A stretch of 64,000 nucleotides of DNA, from contig JAJFHS010000029.1 of assembly GCA_021775475.1 (NCBI GenBank), positions 1-64,000 on the forward strand, written 5' to 3'. Shown piece by piece: positions 9,446 through 18,144 of the stretch; position 1 is the first letter of the stretch, and each line of letters opens with the position of its first letter. The stretch is from Hyphomicrobiales bacterium. Lineage in GTDB: Bacteria; Pseudomonadota; Alphaproteobacteria; Rhizobiales; JAJFHR01. The position numbers and the translations under genes were made by a program. The notes under the pieces were generated by a model. That model worked only from the letters and a program-made list of their open reading frames with translations, had not been told where the DNA came from and did not search any database.

Positions 9446-10621
9446 ATGGCAAATGAAACCATGAAAAATAAATCAACAAGAAAACTGCTCTTGGCAGCTT
9501 CGGCACTCAATCGTCGTAGCTTTGTCAAAGGCACTGCTGCAGCTGGTGCTATTGCCGCTGCTGGACCAGCATACATTAATAATGCCCTGGCATCGTCAGG
9601 CGAAGTTAATGTGCTGATGTGGTCGGATTATCTACCCGCTGATTACATTAAAAACTTCGAAGCAAAAACCGGTATTAAAATCAACTTCACCGGCATTGGT
9701 TCAAACGAAGAAATTATCAATAAGCTGAAAGCCAACAAAGGCCAGGGCTTTGATATTATTTCACCAACCAACAACCGCAATCTGCAATGGGCTCCTCTGG
9801 AGTTGCTGCAGCCGTTTGATATGGGCAAAGTTGCTATTGATAAAGTTAATCCTGCCATGTCCAAAATTGGTACTGATGGCTGGAACTTCAAAGGCAAAGG
9901 CGTTCACTGGCTACCACACATCTGGGGCACAGAAGGCATTGCCTGGCGCACGGATTTGTGGGCACCTGAAGGTGGTGTTCCAAGTTATGGCGACGTTTGG
10001 GCTGATGCCAATGCTGGCAAAACAATGGGCCGTCCGCATTCAATGATGCTTGGTGCTGGCCTGTATATGGAAACCATTGGCGAGCTTGAAAAAGGCGACG
10101 TCTGGAAAGCCTATACATCAGAAGCTGCCATGCGTCCGATCTGGCAGAAAATCACTGATTGGTGCATTGCTCGCAAGAAAAACATCAAAATCCTTTGGAA
10201 TGACGCTGATTCTCAGAAAAATGCGCTTCTCAAAGAAGGTGTTATTGTTGGTCAGGCCTGGGATGGCCCGCCATTGTCGCTTAAAGGCGCTGGTGAACCT
10301 GTTCAGTATCAGGCCCCTAAAGAAGGCTCAATGGCTTGGGTTGACGGAATGGCCATGCCAATTGGCGCGGTCAATAAAGAAGAAATCTATGCCTTTATTG
10401 ATTATGCCTATGGTGCCGAACCTGCTGGTAAAGCCATCGACAAACATGGCTATAATTCACCTGTATTGGGTGCGGATAAATTCGCTGGTTCTGTTTACAA
10501 AAAGAACTTTGCCGAAGCTTATCCTGGAGATGCGCTTGCCAATCTCAATCCTTGGCCAGCTGAAGCACCTTGGTATGCAGCAGTGCGCACCGAGTATCGC
10601 AACAAGTTTGTGAGCGCTTAA
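9446..10621 (+). CDS. Polyamine-type ABC transporter substrate-binding protein
   Basis: Periplasmic binding protein of the spermidine/putrescine (PotD/PotF) family that captures the substrate for the importer encoded next. The 391 residues begin with a twin-arginine signal (NRRSFVKGTAAAGAIAAAG) that suggests export of a folded protein, with cleavage near ALA-SS. The mature part starts with the family pattern EVNVLMWSDYLPADYIKNFE. The ATG at 9446 is preferred over the one at 9428 because GGAGAG at 9430-9435 is well placed for it. The ligand cannot be read from sequence; family members bind polyamines, opines or quaternary amines. It is first in the operon and separated from the ATPase gene by a hairpin. 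Confidence 0.9.
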   Translation: MANETMKNKSTRKLLLAASALNRRSFVKGTAAAGAIAAAGPAYINNALASSGEVNVLMWSDYLPADYIKNFEAKTGIKINFTGIGSNEEIINKLKANKGQGFDIISPTNNRNLQWAPLELLQPFDMGKVAIDKVNPAMSKIGTDGWNFKGKGVHWLPHIWGTEGIAWRTDLWAPEGGVPSYGDVWADANAGKTMGRPHSMMLGAGLYMETIGELEKGDVWKAYTSEAAMRPIWQKITDWCIARKKNIKILWNDADSQKNALLKEGVIVGQAWDGPPLSLKGAGEPVQYQAPKEGSMAWVDGMAMPIGAVNKEEIYAFIDYAYGAEPAGKAIDKHGYNSPVLGADKFAGSVYKKNFAEAYPGDALANLNPWPAEAPWYAAVRTEYRNKFVSA

Positions 10622-10643
10622 GCTTATAAGAAACGAAAGATAC

Positions 10644-10671
10644 CCCCCAACCTGGCCATCAGCGTTGGGGG
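10644..10671 (+). promoter_or_regulatory. Intercistronic hairpin between binding-protein and ATPase genes
   Basis: A perfect 8-base stem, CCCCCAAC at 10644-10651 and GTTGGGGG at 10664-10671, encloses a 12-base loop. It is not followed by a T run. Hairpins in this place commonly let the binding-protein mRNA accumulate above that of the membrane components, by partial termination or by protecting the upstream 3' end; that role is inferred here. Confidence 0.6.
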
Positions 10672-10748
10672 AGATTTAAATGCGGTTGCAGTTTTTTGGG
10701 AATTCAGGGCAACGGGGCAATCTTTAAAGCCCTCGTTAGGGGAGATCT

Positions 10749-11861
10749 ATGAGCGAAGGTGTTGGTGTTGATCTAGAAAATGTATGGATCAGATTTGGTG
10801 ATTTTGTCGCCGTTCGCGAAGCTAATGTACAAATAAACGGGGGTGAGTTTTTCTCGTTTCTTGGGCCATCAGGTTGCGGCAAAACAACAATATTACGCGC
10901 TGTTTCCGGCTTTCTGGAACCCAGTGACGGCAATGTCCTTATCGGTGGAAACAATATGGCGGGCTTTGGACCCAATGAGCGTCCAACTGCCTTGATATTT
11001 CAAAATCTTGCGCTCTTTCCTCTGATGAAAGTTTGGGAAAATATTGCTTTTTCCATGGAGGTGAGAGGCGCATCTGCTGGCGAGCGCCGCAAACGTGCCG
11101 ATGAACTGCTCGATATGATTGCCCTTTCGGGTCAAGGAGACAAACTTCCTTCAGAATTGTCAGGCGGACAAAAACAACGCGTTGCCATTGCGCGCGCGCT
11201 GTGTGCAGAACCTGATGTCTTACTACTGGATGAGCCACTTTCTGCGCTCGATCTAAAATTGCGTCAGCACATGCGCTCAGAATTGCGCGAAATACAAAAA
11301 CGTGTGGGCATTACCTTTATCTACATTACCCATGACCAGGGCGAAGCGCTCACCATGTCTGACAGTGTTGCCGTGATGAAAGCTGGTATCATTGACCAGA
11401 TTGCCGATGGCAAATCTATTTATGATGATCCTGCCACAGCGTTTGTTGCTTCATTTGTTGGTGAAAACAACGTTTTCCGAGGTAAGGTAAAATCCGTATC
11501 AAAAGACAGTGCAATAATTGAAACCAACCGCACCGGTAATTTGCGCGCCAGAATATCAAGCGACAATCAGGGCAAATTAAAAGTCGGCGATGATGCCATG
11601 ATGTTCATTCGCCCTGAAGCGCTGGATATATCAACCAATGATACCAGTTCCGATACCCGCATCAAGGCCCGCGTCACCCATTCGGAGTTTGAGGGTCAGA
11701 GTTACCACGTCTTCCTGGAAGGTACGGAGGGCAAAGAAATGAAAATGTCCCTGATCAACCGCGGTGAAGACCGAATGTATGAACGCGGCAAGGAACTCTA
11801 TCTCGATTTTGATGCAAACCAGGCGGTAGCTTTGCCGGCTGGTGAACTGGCCAGCGAGTAG
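10749..11861 (+). CDS. potA: Polyamine-type ABC transporter ATP-binding protein
   Basis: ATPase subunit that powers import at the inner membrane. The 370 residues show Walker A GPSGCGKTT near residue 40, the Q-loop in LIFQNLALFP, the ABC signature LSGGQKQRVAIARAL, Walker B LLLDEPLSALD and the switch histidine in YITHDQGEA. The C-terminal third (about 270-365) is a TOBE/OB regulatory domain, as in PotA. The ATG at 10749 follows GGGGAG at 10739-10744. It precedes the first permease gene by five bases, so the two are surely cotranscribed. Confidence 0.95.
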   Translation: MSEGVGVDLENVWIRFGDFVAVREANVQINGGEFFSFLGPSGCGKTTILRAVSGFLEPSDGNVLIGGNNMAGFGPNERPTALIFQNLALFPLMKVWENIAFSMEVRGASAGERRKRADELLDMIALSGQGDKLPSELSGGQKQRVAIARALCAEPDVLLLDEPLSALDLKLRQHMRSELREIQKRVGITFIYITHDQGEALTMSDSVAVMKAGIIDQIADGKSIYDDPATAFVASFVGENNVFRGKVKSVSKDSAIIETNRTGNLRARISSDNQGKLKVGDDAMMFIRPEALDISTNDTSSDTRIKARVTHSEFEGQSYHVFLEGTEGKEMKMSLINRGEDRMYERGKELYLDFDANQAVALPAGELASE

Positions 11862-11866
11862 CTGTC

Positions 11867-12793
11867 ATGGATGCAGGATTTATAAAAGAATTTTTCAAGC
11901 GCAATGGTGTCGGCATGGGCTGGTTCCTGATTATCGCTGTGGGTTTCTGGGTTGTGGTTTTGATTATTCTGCCACAAATCTCGATGTTCGATTTTTCATT
12001 TCGCAACGATCTCCCGCCACCTGAGATAGGGGGACCGAAAGATGTTTACACCCTTAAAAACTATCAATACCTGATATTCGGGGCCGATGGTAACCCGGAT
12101 GGATACAACAAAACCGATCTGGCGGTGTTTGGCAAAACTTTGCTGGCGGCTGCATTTGTGACCATTCTTGACCTGGTCTTATGCTATCCGATCGCCTATT
12201 ACCTCGGCCAGTCCACTGGCGGTGGAATGGCTCGCCTGTTCGTTTTGCTTCTCATTATCCCTTACTGGATCAATGAAATTCTCAGAGCTTTTGCTTTCCG
12301 TATCATTTTTGGCGATAGCGGGGTCATCAATGAGATGTTGATGGTCATCGGCATAATTGATAATCCCATAGACTTTGTACGTGAGAACATCGCTTTGTAT
12401 GCAGGTCTGGGTTACGCCTATATCCTGCTGATGATTTTCCCCATGTACAATGTTATTGAGAGCCTGGACAGAAACCAGATTGAAGCTGCCCGCGACATGG
12501 GAGCTTCCTGGATAAAAATACATCGAAGAATTGTCATTCCTTACGCCAAACCCGGCATATCATCGGGTTGCACAATGGTGTTCATGTTGTCCGCTGGTGC
12601 GCTGGCTGCCCCACAAATCCTGGGCGGTCCCTCGAGTCTGTGGTTCACCCAGATTATCTATCAATGGTTTAATCAAAGCGTCAACTGGCCCCAGGGCTCA
12701 GCTTTCGCCGCAGTCCTTTTGGTCACCTGTATCATCATCGTATTGGGTGTGATGCGCCTGTTTAATGTTAACATGGGGGATATAGGCAAATGA
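11867..12793 (+). CDS. potB: Polyamine-type ABC transporter permease (PotB-like)
   Basis: First inner-membrane permease subunit of the importer, 308 residues. It has six or so hydrophobic segments, beginning with a long N-terminal one (WFLIIAVGFWVVVLIILP), and the cytoplasmic EAA coupling loop EAARDMGASWIKIHRRIVIP near residue 205 that docks on the ATPase. The periplasmic loop after the first helix contains family-typical segments with NYQYLI. The stop overlaps the start of the next permease gene by four bases, implying translational coupling. Confidence 0.93.
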   Translation: MDAGFIKEFFKRNGVGMGWFLIIAVGFWVVVLIILPQISMFDFSFRNDLPPPEIGGPKDVYTLKNYQYLIFGADGNPDGYNKTDLAVFGKTLLAAAFVTILDLVLCYPIAYYLGQSTGGGMARLFVLLLIIPYWINEILRAFAFRIIFGDSGVINEMLMVIGIIDNPIDFVRENIALYAGLGYAYILLMIFPMYNVIESLDRNQIEAARDMGASWIKIHRRIVIPYAKPGISSGCTMVFMLSAGALAAPQILGGPSSLWFTQIIYQWFNQSVNWPQGSAFAAVLLVTCIIIVLGVMRLFNVNMGDIGK

Positions 12794-14076
12794 AAACCGA
12801 TAGTCTCCTTATCCGCATCGGTCTCGGCTTTTATCTGGTATTGTTTTTCACCTACCTGTTGGGTCCGCTCGTCCTGATGAGCATAACGGCATTCAATTCA
12901 CCCAGCTTCCCGCAAGCAACGCCTTGGGAAGTCCTGACCTTTGAATGGTTCAACGTTTTGTACAATGATGCGCGCATCGTCAACGGTATCAAAAACAGCT
13001 TTATCATCGGGTTTTTCACCGTCATTCTGTCTGTGATCATGGGGTTGGCGGGCGCTTTGGTACTCACTCAAATCTGGCCCAAGATACGCGCAACTTTTTA
13101 CACCATCATCATTGCTCCTATCCTCATTCCCGGTGTGGTTCTTGGTATTTCCACACTTGTTTTCTGGGATCGGGTCAATGTCATGCTGGGGCTACCCAAT
13201 GACAGCTTCCTTCATAATGGAATTCTGTTGACCGTTCTGGGACAGTCCACCTTTATTGCCTCATATTGCATGTTGGTGTTTGTCGCCCGTCTGCAGCGAT
13301 ATGATCTTGGGTTGACTGAAGCTGCACTTGATCTTGGTGCCACGCATACGCAGGCATTTCGTAAAATCCAATTGCCTTTTCTGGCACCCGCCATTGGTTC
13401 GGCTTCGGTTTTGGCTTTTCTCGCCTCGTTTGAAAACTATAACACCACCACGTTCACCTTTGGCAAATATCCAACTTTGACAATTGAACTGGCGCAGAAG
13501 GTTCGCTATGGCATTAATCCGTCCATATCCGCTCTTGCCTTTATCATCGTTTGCCTCACCGTGTTGTTTGCCCTTGTGCATGAGGTCAGAAATCGTCGCG
13601 TTCAACTGGCGATAGCCAATGGTGCACCTGTGGGTGCGGTTACCTCCGGGTTCAAGTTGCCCAAGATATTTGCCGGCAACCCAGTCGCTGTTGTGCTGGC
13701 GCTTTTTGTGGCAGTAGCTGTGGCGGTAATCAGTTACGCGCAATTCTATGACCCCGAACCGGCCAAAGCGATTATCTTGCAGGAAAAACGTGCCGCTCAG
13801 CAATTACGCATTGAGGAGCTGCAACGTAAACTGAAAGACAAACGTCTGCAAAAGAACCTGAAAGGCCCGGATATTTTCAATGAAGGAAAATCAAAGATTC
13901 CTAAACTTGAGGAGAAGAAGCAGAAAACTCCATTTGGCAGTGGTATATTCTCACCCAACAACCTGAACAAGGTTGCTCCGGGTGCTGAAACACCCGCACC
14001 CGCACCAAAACCGGCAAGCCCCTTTGGCAGTGTTTTTGATCCCACTAACCTCAACAAAGTCGCACCGAAAGAATGA
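12790..14076 (+). CDS. potC: Polyamine-type ABC transporter permease (PotC-like) with a long C-terminal extension
   Basis: Second permease subunit. Residues 1-270 form the normal PotC-type domain with the EAA loop EAALDLGATHTQAFRKIQLP near 178-197. Usual members end about here, at 260-290 residues, but this protein runs to 428. The extra part (13600-14073) has one more hydrophobic segment at about 298-318, a charged helical or coiled-coil stretch at 325-360 rich in Lys, Arg, Glu and Gln, and two copies of a motif of the form FGSxxxxPxNLNKVAP (382-397 and 412-426) joined by a Pro-Ala linker. The extra helix would place the tail on the periplasmic side if the core has the normal topology. No frameshift or fusion scar is visible. 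Confidence 0.88.
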   Translation: MKTDSLLIRIGLGFYLVLFFTYLLGPLVLMSITAFNSPSFPQATPWEVLTFEWFNVLYNDARIVNGIKNSFIIGFFTVILSVIMGLAGALVLTQIWPKIRATFYTIIIAPILIPGVVLGISTLVFWDRVNVMLGLPNDSFLHNGILLTVLGQSTFIASYCMLVFVARLQRYDLGLTEAALDLGATHTQAFRKIQLPFLAPAIGSASVLAFLASFENYNTTTFTFGKYPTLTIELAQKVRYGINPSISALAFIIVCLTVLFALVHEVRNRRVQLAIANGAPVGAVTSGFKLPKIFAGNPVAVVLALFVAVAVAVISYAQFYDPEPAKAIILQEKRAAQQLRIEELQRKLKDKRLQKNLKGPDIFNEGKSKIPKLEEKKQKTPFGSGIFSPNNLNKVAPGAETPAPAPKPASPFGSVFDPTNLNKVAPKE

Positions 14077-14125
14077 GTATGAGATTTTTTCAGCCGGTGC
14101 GACCCGGTTTAGGCGGCAATGTGTA

Positions 14126-15187
14126 ATGGCGCTAAAGACCACATGCATCGGTGCTTATCCAAAACCGGACTATGTGCCGGTAGCTGACTGGTTTAATCTT
14201 GACGGTGGCCTGACGGACGCTTCATCTGAGGTTACGCGTCAATACACAGCGAACATGGACAACACTGATGCAGCTTTTGAAGAGCTGTTTCAGCGTGCAA
14301 CAAAGCAGGCCATCGACGAGCAGGTTTCAGCGGGCATTGATATCCCGACAGATGGCGAGATGCGCCGGGAAAATTATGTTCATTATCAATGCCGCCACCT
14401 TGAGGGCTTCGACTTTGAAAACCTGACCAAGCGCGTTGTGCGTGATGGCGCTTATACGGCAGAATTTCCTACAATCTGCGGAAAAATATCGGCCACCGGG
14501 CAGCATTTTCTTGATCGCGATTTCAAGACTGCCCAAAGCTTCACCGATAGTCCGGTTAAAATAACCGTCCCCGGCCCGATTACCATAATGGATACCACAG
14601 CCAACAGCTTTTATAGCGACGAGCGCGCGCTTGCCTTTGATCTCGCTGACGGTCTCAACAATGAAATTCGTGCACTTGCAGCAGCAGGCTGCAAATACAT
14701 TCAGGTCGATGAGCCGTTATTTGCCCGCAATGTGGAGGCGGCACTGGATTATGGCATTGAGTGTCTCGACAGATGTTTTGACGGTATCCCTGATGATGTT
14801 ACCCGGGTCATGCACATGTGCTGCGGCTATCCCGGCCATCTTGATGATGTGGATTATCACAAGGCTGACCCCAACTCGTATTTTCGTCTTGCCAAAGCCA
14901 TTGATATGTCGAGCATTGATCAAGTGTCGATTGAAGATGCCCATCGCCACAATGGTCTTGAGTTGTTGGAACAGTTCTCCAGGACAACTGTCATTCTCGG
15001 TGTTGTGGCCATTGCCAAATCACAGGTTGAAACCGTCGAGGAAATTGTTGCCCGCCTAAAAATTGTTCTTGAACACATCGACGCCGATAGACTGATCGCT
15101 GCACCGGATTGTGGATTGGGTATTCTGGGACACGACCTTGCGGTTGAGAAACTGAAAGTCCTGTGCAAAGCAGCAAATATGGTTTGA
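14126..15187 (+). CDS. MetE-like methyltransferase, catalytic domain only
   Basis: Zinc-dependent methyltransferase related to the C-terminal half of cobalamin-independent methionine synthase, which methylates homocysteine. The 353 residues lack the N-terminal MetE domain. Expected zinc ligands are visible: His and Cys in MHMCCGYPG, Glu in SIEDAHRHN, and the C-terminal Cys in APDCGLGIL. Such stand-alone core proteins may use methyl donors other than methyl-tetrahydrofolate; the donor is unknown here. An open frame starts at 13973 inside potC, but the ATG at 14126 follows AGGCGG and yields the conserved N-terminus. It lies between the importer and a homocysteine methyltransferase gene, on the same strand. 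Confidence 0.85.
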   Translation: MALKTTCIGAYPKPDYVPVADWFNLDGGLTDASSEVTRQYTANMDNTDAAFEELFQRATKQAIDEQVSAGIDIPTDGEMRRENYVHYQCRHLEGFDFENLTKRVVRDGAYTAEFPTICGKISATGQHFLDRDFKTAQSFTDSPVKITVPGPITIMDTTANSFYSDERALAFDLADGLNNEIRALAAAGCKYIQVDEPLFARNVEAALDYGIECLDRCFDGIPDDVTRVMHMCCGYPGHLDDVDYHKADPNSYFRLAKAIDMSSIDQVSIEDAHRHNGLELLEQFSRTTVILGVVAIAKSQVETVEEIVARLKIVLEHIDADRLIAAPDCGLGILGHDLAVEKLKVLCKAANMV

Positions 15188-15210
15188 AGCATTGATTGGA
15201 GAATTCCTGC

Positions 15211-16146
15211 ATGAACATCCCCACCGTTGATTTACCCCCGGGCGTGGTGTTGATGGATGGCGGCATGGGTCAGGAATTACGTCGCCGCGGAATTAAGGGT
15301 GCCAATATCCTGTGGTCTGCCTATGCACTTGTAACGGCACCCGAAGTCGTCAGCAACATTCACCGCGATTACATCAAGGCCGGTGCCAAAATTATCACCA
15401 CCAACACGTACTCAACCATACGGCGCAGACTGGAAGATGCGGCAATCGGGGACAGTTTCGAAAGGCTCAATGTTGCGGCGGGCAAGCTGGCGATGGCTGC
15501 ACGCGATGAATACAGTCCTGAAACGTTGATAGCCGGATCACTACCACCGCTGCAGGGCAGTTACCGCCCTGATCTGGTGGAAGAATTCGACATCATCGAG
15601 CCATTTTATCGCGAGCAGGCGGAAATTCTCGCACCTTACGTCGATTTTTTTCTGTGCGAAACAATGTCGAGCAGCACCGAGGCGACAGCGGCGGCCACTG
15701 GTGCTGCCAGCACCGGAAAACCCGTGTGGGTATCGTGGACTTTGCACGATGGCGGCTCAAATCTGTTGCGCAGCGGTGAAACCATAACCCAGGCGCATTC
15801 CGCATTGAAAGACGTGCCGGTCAGTTGTTTTCTTGCCAATTGTTCATCACCAGAAAGCATTACCGCAGCCATAAGCGAACTCAGTCATCTGGGAGATTTT
15901 CCGTCCGGCGGTTATGCCAATGCCTTTGCCGGTATCCCCAAAAACTGGGCCCTAACCTCAGATGCTGCCATGCCCGGTGTGCGCGAAGACCTGACCCCTG
16001 AAGTCTATGCCGAACACGCCCAAAAATGGATCGCCTCAGGCGCGCGTATCATTGGCGGCTGTTGCGAAGTAGGCCCAGAACACATCGCCTACCTACACCG
16101 GAATATTCATAAAAACAAGAAGGTCACTAATTTGTATAAGAAATAA
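15211..16146 (+). CDS. Homocysteine S-methyltransferase family protein
   Basis: Zinc thiol methyltransferase of the MmuM/BHMT/MetH-N family, which transfers a methyl group to homocysteine from S-methylmethionine, betaine or a similar donor. The 311 residues start with the family pattern VLMDGGMGQELRRRG, continue with IITTNTYSTIRRRL, and carry the zinc cysteines in FLANCSSPES and in the glycine-rich GGCCEVGPEH near the end. The ATG at 15211 has GGAGA seven to eight bases upstream; a TTG at 15196 is also in frame but would overlap that ribosome site. It is the last gene of the importer operon, so the imported compound may be a methyl donor. Confidence 0.88.
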   Translation: MNIPTVDLPPGVVLMDGGMGQELRRRGIKGANILWSAYALVTAPEVVSNIHRDYIKAGAKIITTNTYSTIRRRLEDAAIGDSFERLNVAAGKLAMAARDEYSPETLIAGSLPPLQGSYRPDLVEEFDIIEPFYREQAEILAPYVDFFLCETMSSSTEATAAATGAASTGKPVWVSWTLHDGGSNLLRSGETITQAHSALKDVPVSCFLANCSSPESITAAISELSHLGDFPSGGYANAFAGIPKNWALTSDAAMPGVREDLTPEVYAEHAQKWIASGARIIGGCCEVGPEHIAYLHRNIHKNKKVTNLYKK

Positions 16147-16224
16147 TGATTTGACTTTTTAAAACCGATCACAGGATAATGAATGTGTATAAAATTGTTA
16201 CTATATTTTATTGGAAGTTTTTTC

Positions 16225-16929
16225 ATGGCAGAACTTCGCACTTCAATTAGCATTCTTCTCGGCTTTACACTGCTTTTCAGCAGCAATGCTTTTGCCGGTG
16301 AACTCGAAATAGGTCTTTACGGCGGCGCCAACGTTGCCGGGAACAGTAACATTACCGCCAAACGAAATGGTGCCACGGACAAGGCTTCTATCGCCTGGAA
16401 CGGCAGAAGCGACGAAATGCCACCATATTGGGGCGCACGCGCGACCTACTGGTTTGACTCCGCCCCCGGTTGGGGCATATCTCTCGATTACTCCCATTCC
16501 AAAGTTTACTCTGATCTCAATGATGCTGAATTGGTCGGCAAGTTCACCACCTTGGAATTCACCGACGGGATCAATACCCTTGCTGCCAATGCGATGTACC
16601 GCCACAATTTTAAAAACAGCAATTTCAGTCTTTATGCCGGGCTCGGCGCGGGCATTATTGTGCCGTCTGTGGAAATCACAACCACGGCAGCTGCCAATAT
16701 AGGCGCATCGGCAATCAAAGAGTATCAAATTGCCGGAACCACAGTTCAATCTCTTGCCGGTGTCAGTTACAGATTTTCTGAGAACTGGAAAGCCTTTGCC
16801 GAAGGCAAGTTTAATTATGTGATGATCAACGCCGATATCAATGGTGGTGGCAGTTTTAAAACGTCAATCCCGATTACACAGTTTATCTTCGGGGTAAGTT
16901 ATTCTTTTGCAGGCCTCGGTGGCTATTAA
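16225..16929 (+). CDS. Outer-membrane beta-barrel protein
   Basis: Predicted exported barrel of 234 residues. A signal peptide (SISILLGFTLLFSSNAFA, cleavage after AFA) is followed by alternating-pattern strands with aromatic girdles, for example WGARATYWF, NFSLYAGLGAGIIVPSVEI and the end ITQFIFGVSYSFAGLGGY. The pattern resembles the OmpA/OprH-like or lipid A deacylase-type eight-strand barrels (OMP_b-brl family); no closer identity is justified. The ATG at 16225 is preceded by TTGGAAG. It stands about 80 bases after the methyltransferase gene and ends 50 bases from the convergent alcohol dehydrogenase gene. Confidence 0.75.
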   Translation: MAELRTSISILLGFTLLFSSNAFAGELEIGLYGGANVAGNSNITAKRNGATDKASIAWNGRSDEMPPYWGARATYWFDSAPGWGISLDYSHSKVYSDLNDAELVGKFTTLEFTDGINTLAANAMYRHNFKNSNFSLYAGLGAGIIVPSVEITTTAAANIGASAIKEYQIAGTTVQSLAGVSYRFSENWKAFAEGKFNYVMINADINGGGSFKTSIPITQFIFGVSYSFAGLGGY

Positions 16930-16974
16930 AGAACTTCTCGATCATATTGAACAGCGCTTGGAAATGCGGAAATT

Positions 16975-18129
16975 TTATAGCTCACCGACATACGCCTTCC
17001 TCGCCAGATCAGCATATTCCGCAATTGAAAATGCAATTGGATTGCCGCCATGGGTGGGGTCTTCAACGGCAATGGCTCCTATGCGGTTATAATCGGGATT
17101 CTCAATACCCAAACCCTGAAGCGTGTTGGGAATACCGATTTCTGATCTTAGATTTAGGATCCAATCATAAAACCCGTCAAATCCTTTAACGCCAATCACA
17201 GTGGCAAGGTAATCTACTTTTGTCTCAATGACCGATCTGTTGGCAAGCAAAACATATGGCATGATCACACCGTTGAGCGCTCCGTGATGGGCACCATAAA
17301 TGCCACCGAAAGGATGGGAAAGCGCGTGGATGGAGCCCAGCCCCTTTTGGAAGGCAGTCGCCCCCATGGAAGAAGCTACAAGCATGTCGCCGCGCGCTTC
17401 AATATCTGTGGGGACAGCAACAACACGCGGCAGGGCTTTATGGACCATGCGGATGCCTTCAACGGCGATACCGTCGGCCATCGGGTGATAGCCCGGTGCA
17501 CAAAAAGCCTCCAGACAATGCGCAAGCGCATCCATGCCAGTGGCAGCTGTCAGCATTTTTGGCAGACCAACAGTCAATGCAGGATCGGCGATGACAATAG
17601 AGGGCATCATTTTAGGGTGAAAAATGACTTTCTTGATATGGGTTTCGGAATTGGTGATTACCGATGCGCGCCCTACTTCCGAACCTGTGCCTGATGTTGT
17701 CGGCACGGCAATTATTGGTGGAATGACTTCCGCGTTGGCGCGCGTCCACCTGTCACCAATATCTTCAAAATCCCAAATCGGCAGTTCCTGGTGGGCCATA
17801 AAGGCGATTGCCTTACCGGCATCAAGACCACTGCCGCCGCCAAAAGCAACCACGCCATCATAATTGCCATCGAGATAGGCTTCGACCCCGGCCATGACGT
17901 CGAGTTCATTGGGGTTGGCGGTGATATTGCTAAACAGGCCGATTTCCAGACCGTTGGCTTTGGCCGCGCTCAATACCTCATCCATCATCGGCAAGGCGGC
18001 AATTCCCGGGTCTGTCACCAACAGCGGGCGCTTCATACCAACCGATTGACACGCCTCAGCCAGTTCGGAAATCCGTCCGGCACCAAAACGTATGTTCGTG
18101 GGGTAACTCCAGTTTGCAGTGATCGTCAT
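16975..18129 (-). CDS. Iron-containing (type III) alcohol dehydrogenase
   Basis: NAD(P)-dependent group III alcohol dehydrogenase of 384 residues. The nucleotide-binding pattern GGGSGLDAGKAIA is near residue 95, and the metal ligands are visible in GMDALAHCLEAF and ALSHPFGGIYGAHHGALNGV. I chose the ATG at 18129 since AGAGG sits six bases before it; the ATG at 18135 abuts that site. It is last in a minus-strand set with an aldehyde dehydrogenase gene (16 bases upstream) and a glutamine-synthetase-like gene. That combination suggests oxidation of a gamma-glutamylated amino alcohol to aldehyde and then to acid. Confidence 0.92.
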   Translation of the reverse strand: MTITANWSYPTNIRFGAGRISELAEACQSVGMKRPLLVTDPGIAALPMMDEVLSAAKANGLEIGLFSNITANPNELDVMAGVEAYLDGNYDGVVAFGGGSGLDAGKAIAFMAHQELPIWDFEDIGDRWTRANAEVIPPIIAVPTTSGTGSEVGRASVITNSETHIKKVIFHPKMMPSIVIADPALTVGLPKMLTAATGMDALAHCLEAFCAPGYHPMADGIAVEGIRMVHKALPRVVAVPTDIEARGDMLVASSMGATAFQKGLGSIHALSHPFGGIYGAHHGALNGVIMPYVLLANRSVIETKVDYLATVIGVKGFDGFYDWILNLRSEIGIPNTLQGLGIENPDYNRIGAIAVEDPTHGGNPIAFSIAEYADLARKAYVGEL

Positions 18130-18144
18130 TGGCATCCTCTAAAC

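Noticed and set aside
12179-12523. Minus-strand open frame inside the PotB-like gene
   Set aside because: A shadow of the permease gene, with no match to any family.
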